From contig QCUM01000008.1 in assembly GCA_003210735.1 (NCBI GenBank), positions 1-64,000 on the forward strand: 64,000 bases of DNA, in the 5' to 3' direction. Of this stretch, positions 61,037 through 64,000 are shown piece by piece; the first letter of the stretch is position 1, and the number at the start of each line of letters is the position of its first letter. The notes beneath the pieces are model-generated. The model was not told the origin of the DNA. It worked only from the letters and a program-made list of their open reading frames with translations, and did no database searches. Made by a program: the position numbers and the translations under genes. This DNA is from Synechococcus sp. AG-679-D13. Lineage in GTDB: Bacteria > Cyanobacteriota > Cyanobacteriia > PCC-6307 > Cyanobiaceae.

Positions 61037-61942
61037 TCATGCCTTGCGCTCCAGTACCGGGTACTGGAAATAAGCTCCGCCATGCCAACGCCAGGCCGGC
61101 ACCTGATCACCGAGAGCGGCATTGCGAATGTCTTCCGCTTTCACCACCAGCACTGGCCGCTGGCGCTCGATCACCTGCAGATACTTTCGGGACGTTGTGC
61201 GCAGGGTGGGCACCACAACCATGTCCACAGACTGATCCTCCGGTACCTCACCTTTGAGGCTGAGCCGTGGACCGATCACGGCATTGAGGTGATTGCCTTC
61301 TTCCGTCAGCAGGGAGCAGCCGGCGTTCGAGTGGGTGAGGAAATAACGCATGCCTGCAGCGAGCTGAAGGCTGCTTTTGCTCCAATGGGCCTGGAAGGCG
61401 CCTCTGGCCTGTCGGTAATCCGCTGCGCGATCAGGGGAAAGGTAGGCCCGAACGCGATCGCGGTGCCGCGCCGCCAGCAGATCGGCGACCAGCACCACCG
61501 GCACCCCATAACGATGGGCCTGCTGGATTCGCTCATTGGTCTCCAGATCCGCCAGATCGGAAACAAGCATCACCATGCACTCTTTTTTGCGCACGGCGTC
61601 CACGTTGATCTTGCCGAGGGAGAAGAGGCCGAAGTCCTCCGTGATCCGGCTGCGCGCGGCTTCAAAGTCGGCGCACTTGTCTCGGCTGGTGCGAGCGAAC
61701 AGCACTCCCTGACCGGGCTCAAGATCGATGAGCTCCAACACCCAGGGGCCGTCGCTCTGTTCAACAACAGGAGGCTGTTCAACCTTGGCGATCGGTGCCG
61801 GTGCAGCCACCTCAGTGCTTTTGGGAGTGGATTGCACCGGTGCGGTGTGGGAGCTCTGATTGCGGATCACCTGCCGCAACACCAGCCAGAGCCCAAAAGC
61901 CAGGGCCGCGCAGACCAGAGCGATCACCACACCAGACACCAT
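61037..61942 (-). CDS. membrane-anchored hypothetical protein
   Basis: 301 residues. One N-terminal helix (VVIALVCAALAFGLWLVL), a Pro/Ala-rich linker (residues 35-60), then a soluble domain with CADFEAARSRITEDFGLFSL and VVVPTLRTTSRKYLQVIERQ. No family recognised. Confidence 0.65.
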   Translation of the reverse strand: MVSGVVIALVCAALAFGLWLVLRQVIRNQSSHTAPVQSTPKSTEVAAPAPIAKVEQPPVVEQSDGPWVLELIDLEPGQGVLFARTSRDKCADFEAARSRITEDFGLFSLGKINVDAVRKKECMVMLVSDLADLETNERIQQAHRYGVPVVLVADLLAARHRDRVRAYLSPDRAADYRQARGAFQAHWSKSSLQLAAGMRYFLTHSNAGCSLLTEEGNHLNAVIGPRLSLKGEVPEDQSVDMVVVPTLRTTSRKYLQVIERQRPVLVVKAEDIRNAALGDQVPAWRWHGGAYFQYPVLERKA

Positions 61943-62008
61943 TCAGCATTCTTTAAGGAATGTGAAGCATAGGGTTCGGCGCCGCGAATCGACTGGGATC
62001 AGACCGCC

Positions 62009-62389
62009 TTAGAAGCGACCCTGCACCAGGCGAAAATCCCAGTCGGTAAAGGGTTTGCGCTGCTCAACCAGCTCCTGGTATTCCGGGCTGTTGTAGAGAT
62101 CGATGCCGTTCTGAAGCGTTGAGCCTGGGCAGGCCATCACAACGGTGAGCGGGCCACCATCCCCCTCCATCATCAGCGTGTTGCGCTCGCGGGCGATGTA
62201 TTCACAGCCCCACTGCTCGATCAGAGCATCCACCTTGTCCACATACCCCTGCATCGCTGGATCGGGCCGGGTGGTCCCCGTGACCACCGCCAGACCGTAG
62301 GTCTGAAGAGGCTTGGGAATCAGAACACCGATCACGACACCGAGTGAACCGGCGGCGACCCCCACAAGGGCGGTGATGTTGAGCTTCAT
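62009..62389 (-). CDS. hypothetical protein with N-terminal membrane segment
   Basis: 126 residues, MKLNITALVGVAAGSLGVVI as signal or anchor, then MEGDGGPLTVVMACPGSTLQ. Its ATG lies in a CATG palindrome shared with the divergent gene at 62388. Confidence 0.62.
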   Translation of the reverse strand: MKLNITALVGVAAGSLGVVIGVLIPKPLQTYGLAVVTGTTRPDPAMQGYVDKVDALIEQWGCEYIARERNTLMMEGDGGPLTVVMACPGSTLQNGIDLYNSPEYQELVEQRKPFTDWDFRLVQGRF

Positions 62390-63092
62390 GGTTCAGCAGA
62401 TGAGCCTTGGCAATGTTCTAGGCACAGCCAGCATCTCTACCATCAGCCTGCAGATCGTGAACCGGTGCTTCGACGTGCGGCTGATTGGATCAAAGCCAGC
62501 ACCAAAACAGCAGGCCACGGAGTTTGGATCAGCCTTCGCTGCGATCGAAGCCAACAGATGGCTGCCGCTTGGGCTGCTGGCCGCTGGAACACTGGCCGCT
62601 GTAGTGACCCCCCACGCACCGCTGGCAGCCATTGCAGCGATGAGCGGTGTGATGCTGCGGCCACGCCGGGCCGTGGCGGTTGCAATGCTGATCTGGCTGA
62701 TCGACCAGGCCACAGGCTTTGGGCTGAGGGGATATCCGCTGGAACAGCTGTCGCTCACCTGGGCGGTGGTGATGGGTGCGGGAACTGTGGCGGTGGCCTT
62801 TCTTGCCAGCCAGGGACCTGACTTCCGGCGGCGCAGCTGGAGCGGACACGCTCTGTGGAGCCTGCTGGCGCTGACCGGCGGATTCCTGCTGTATCAGGGG
62901 ACGATCGCCCTGGTTTATCCCGTCATTGTTGACGGCCACGCCATGGGAGCGGATGTGATCACAAGCCTGCTGCGCCAGCAGCTTGTCTGGGGAGGCGGCT
63001 TGGCACTGGGTCACGGCCTCTGGCTGCGACTCAACATCACCCAGACCGCATCGATCCGCCCAGCAAAAAGCCCCGGCGAACCGGGGCTCTAG
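62388..63092 (+). CDS. multi-pass membrane protein
   Basis: 234 residues from ATG 62388, or 230 from ATG 62400. Five to six hydrophobic helices: LGLLAAGTLAAVVTPHAPLA, WLIDQATGFGLRGYPLEQLS and ALTGGFLLYQGTIALVYPVI. Family not recognised. Its last codons (SPGEPGL) are formed by a strong hairpin that functions as a terminator on the minus strand. Confidence 0.68.
   Translation: MVQQMSLGNVLGTASISTISLQIVNRCFDVRLIGSKPAPKQQATEFGSAFAAIEANRWLPLGLLAAGTLAAVVTPHAPLAAIAAMSGVMLRPRRAVAVAMLIWLIDQATGFGLRGYPLEQLSLTWAVVMGAGTVAVAFLASQGPDFRRRSWSGHALWSLLALTGGFLLYQGTIALVYPVIVDGHAMGADVITSLLRQQLVWGGGLALGHGLWLRLNITQTASIRPAKSPGEPGL
63064..63088 (-). terminator. terminator of a minus-strand transcript, inside a plus-strand CDS
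   Basis: Minus-strand GCCCCGG-TTCG-CCGGGGC followed by five T. A very stable stem with a TTCG tetraloop. No minus-strand gene is apparent between 63092 and 63240, so it may end a small RNA. Confidence 0.72.
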
Positions 63093-63240
63093 CTCAACCT
63101 TGGACGGGTCTCCTTTTTTATAGACCGGTGGGCTGGCGTATTGCGAACGCTGAGAACAAAAGCTACGTCGAAACGAAATTGATGAGGGTTCTCCCCTCAC
63201 TCGACTTCCCGATCGAGTGAGGGGGGTGCATGAACCCGTC
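63090..63240 (-). ncRNA. candidate small RNA on the minus strand
   Basis: The strand leading into the terminator at 63064-63088 carries a 12-bp perfect hairpin at 63193-63224 (CCCCTCACTCGA/TCGAGTGAGGGG) and no protein-coding frame. No promoter was identified. Confidence 0.35.
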
Positions 63241-63387
63241 GATCCCGTCCAAGGACGACATCCGAATCATGCACCAACAGCGGTCTTATTGAGAGTGATA
63301 AACAACAGCAATTGGCGTGCGATCCATTACTAGGTGTAAATGCTCCCCATGTAAGGGGTACGTCATTTCAACGCTCGATCAAATGGC

Positions 63388-63845
63388 CTGAGAAGGCAAT
63401 GAGCAGGACGGCTGATTGCCGAGGGCCCGGCAACTGCCGAGAGTGTGCTCATCGAATCGGAGGCGCTATGACGGACGACACTCCACCCGAGCAGACTCCA
63501 GAAGCAGCCTGACTTCTTGGCCCCTGCTCCAACAGTTTCCACCCAACTGTGGGCAGCTCGTCTGTGACGACACTGATGGCCGTCTGATCAGTCGATTCTC
63601 CTCAGCACCGCTGCAAGGTGCCCCGCAGGAGACAAGCCCGACACCTGGACCCATGGCCCCAGGGTGCCAATTGCCAGACGCTTCTCCCCTCACGATCAGA
63701 ACCACTGAACGGATGGGTCAAGCATGCACAAACGAGCGAGCTAGGCCGTCTTTCCACCTGGAATGAACGGCCCAGCAAATCTGAACAATCACGTTCAGGA
63801 CAAGTCCCCCCAGAGCCCCATCATCACGAGGGCTCTGGGGGTTTG
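63388..63845 (+). ncRNA. repeat element copy D
   Basis: Best preserved plus-strand copy. AAGGCAATGAGCAGGACGGC at 63395, GAGAGTGTGCTCATCGA, GGAGG, micro-ORF, CCTGCTCCAACAGTTTCCAC, then GTCTG (63582) pairing with CAGAC (63675), TCTCCT...GCACC/GGTGC...AGGAGA (63596-63632), CACCTGG/CCAGGGTG, GAGCGAGCTAGGCCGTC and GGCCGTCTTTCC/GGAATGAACGGCC. It closes with CCCCCAGAGCCC/GGGCTCTGGGGG and TTTGTTC. Confidence 0.68.
63468..63512 (+). CDS. micro-ORF of repeat copy D
   Basis: 14 residues, MTDDTPPEQTPEAA, with GGAGG shortly before the ATG. Same motif as the other three copies. Confidence 0.45.
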   Translation: MTDDTPPEQTPEAA

Positions 63846-63847
63846 TT
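63806..63847 (+). terminator. intrinsic terminator closing repeat copy D
   Basis: CCCCCAGAGCCC-loop-GGGCTCTGGGGG followed by TTTGTTC. The same stem core as in copy C (CCCCCAGA...TCTGGGGG). Confidence 0.75.
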
Positions 63848-64000
63848 CATGGAAAGAATCAAACAATTGAGTGTCAGACACTCGCTGGCATGGGGGAGTA
63901 CACCCCTTTGAACAATCGCTCAATTGGGGGATGAGATCGTGAAACAAAAGGGCGACAGTGTGTTCACGGGGCAAAAGCCTTACAACACACACAGGGAAGG
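63848..64000. other. unassigned tail of the window
   Basis: No gene supported. Short open frames on both strands look non-coding. Confidence 0.4.

Noticed and set aside
63582-63679. Partial likeness to a cobalamin riboswitch (AGGAGA...GCC near GGTGCC)
   Set aside because: The order of motifs is wrong and the conserved core (GCCACTG, the long B12 box) is missing.

Overview
The window looks like a piece of a marine picocyanobacterial chromosome (Synechococcus or Cyanobium group). Pointers are a high-light-inducible protein (25625-25846), a plant-type [2Fe-2S] ferredoxin, a CYP120-like P450, an RRM RNA-binding protein, DUF3104, DUF2973 and DUF4278 proteins, a DUF2808 secreted protein, and very many 20-60 codon genes packed between housekeeping genes. 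The species cannot be fixed from sequence reading alone. I see no rRNA, tRNA, CRISPR array, transposase or integrase.

Layout. 1-8.0 kb: parts of the ligase-associated DNA repair system (metallo-beta-lactamase exonuclease, ATP-dependent ligase, Lhr-like helicase), interrupted by a YdcF-family gene and a GH13 amylase with a starch-binding domain. 8.0-11.4 kb: an accessory stretch with an AT-rich glyoxalase-fold gene, a LysR-like gene, and a chimeric scar that joins an RTX-tail-like fragment carrying a GAAAG repeat to a DUF3104 fragment. 11.4-13.2 kb: chromate transporter and DUF1543. 13.2-22.6 kb: a gene-poor, partly AT-rich region with small proteins, orphan terminators, copy A of a repeated RNA/micro-ORF element, a second DUF3104 gene and a CopG-like regulator. 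22.6-31 kb: core genes (J-domain protein, lipase-like hydrolase, DUF427, methyltransferase, HLIP, Nudix, two ABC components, acyltransferase). 31-36 kb: NfeD plus two flotillins, metal ABC ATPase, endonuclease III, ferredoxin. 36-43 kb: small-protein territory with the third DUF3104 gene, several terminators and an RTX remnant. 43-51 kb: DCC thioredoxin-like protein, SDR, glycosyltransferase, RRM and many short conserved-looking genes. 51-52.2 kb: copy C of the repeat. 52.3-63 kb: NTF2-like secreted protein, DUF2808, SelO, lipocalin-like, DUF2805, P450 and membrane proteins. 63.4-63.85 kb: copy D of the repeat.

The most unusual object is the repeated element at about 15.5-15.9 (minus), 24.47-24.60 (plus, only the 5' half), 51.7-52.2 (plus) and 63.39-63.85 kb (plus). 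Each copy has a conserved leader, a Shine-Dalgarno-like GGAG and a 14-17 residue micro-ORF of the form M-[TS]-x-[DE]-T-P-P. The long copies continue into a structured tail whose hairpins differ in sequence but keep base pairing, and all three end in strong hairpins. It could be an undescribed RNA/peptide family, or a member of one of the poorly understood cyanobacterial RNA families in Rfam; a covariance search would decide.

Secondary themes are divergent gene pairs whose start codons overlap (CATG at 1939-1942 and 62387-62390; a 7-base overlap at 43532-43538), translationally coupled short membrane proteins, and decayed RTX and DUF3104 fragments. Many short genes listed here rest only on open frame, composition and position, and their confidences reflect that.
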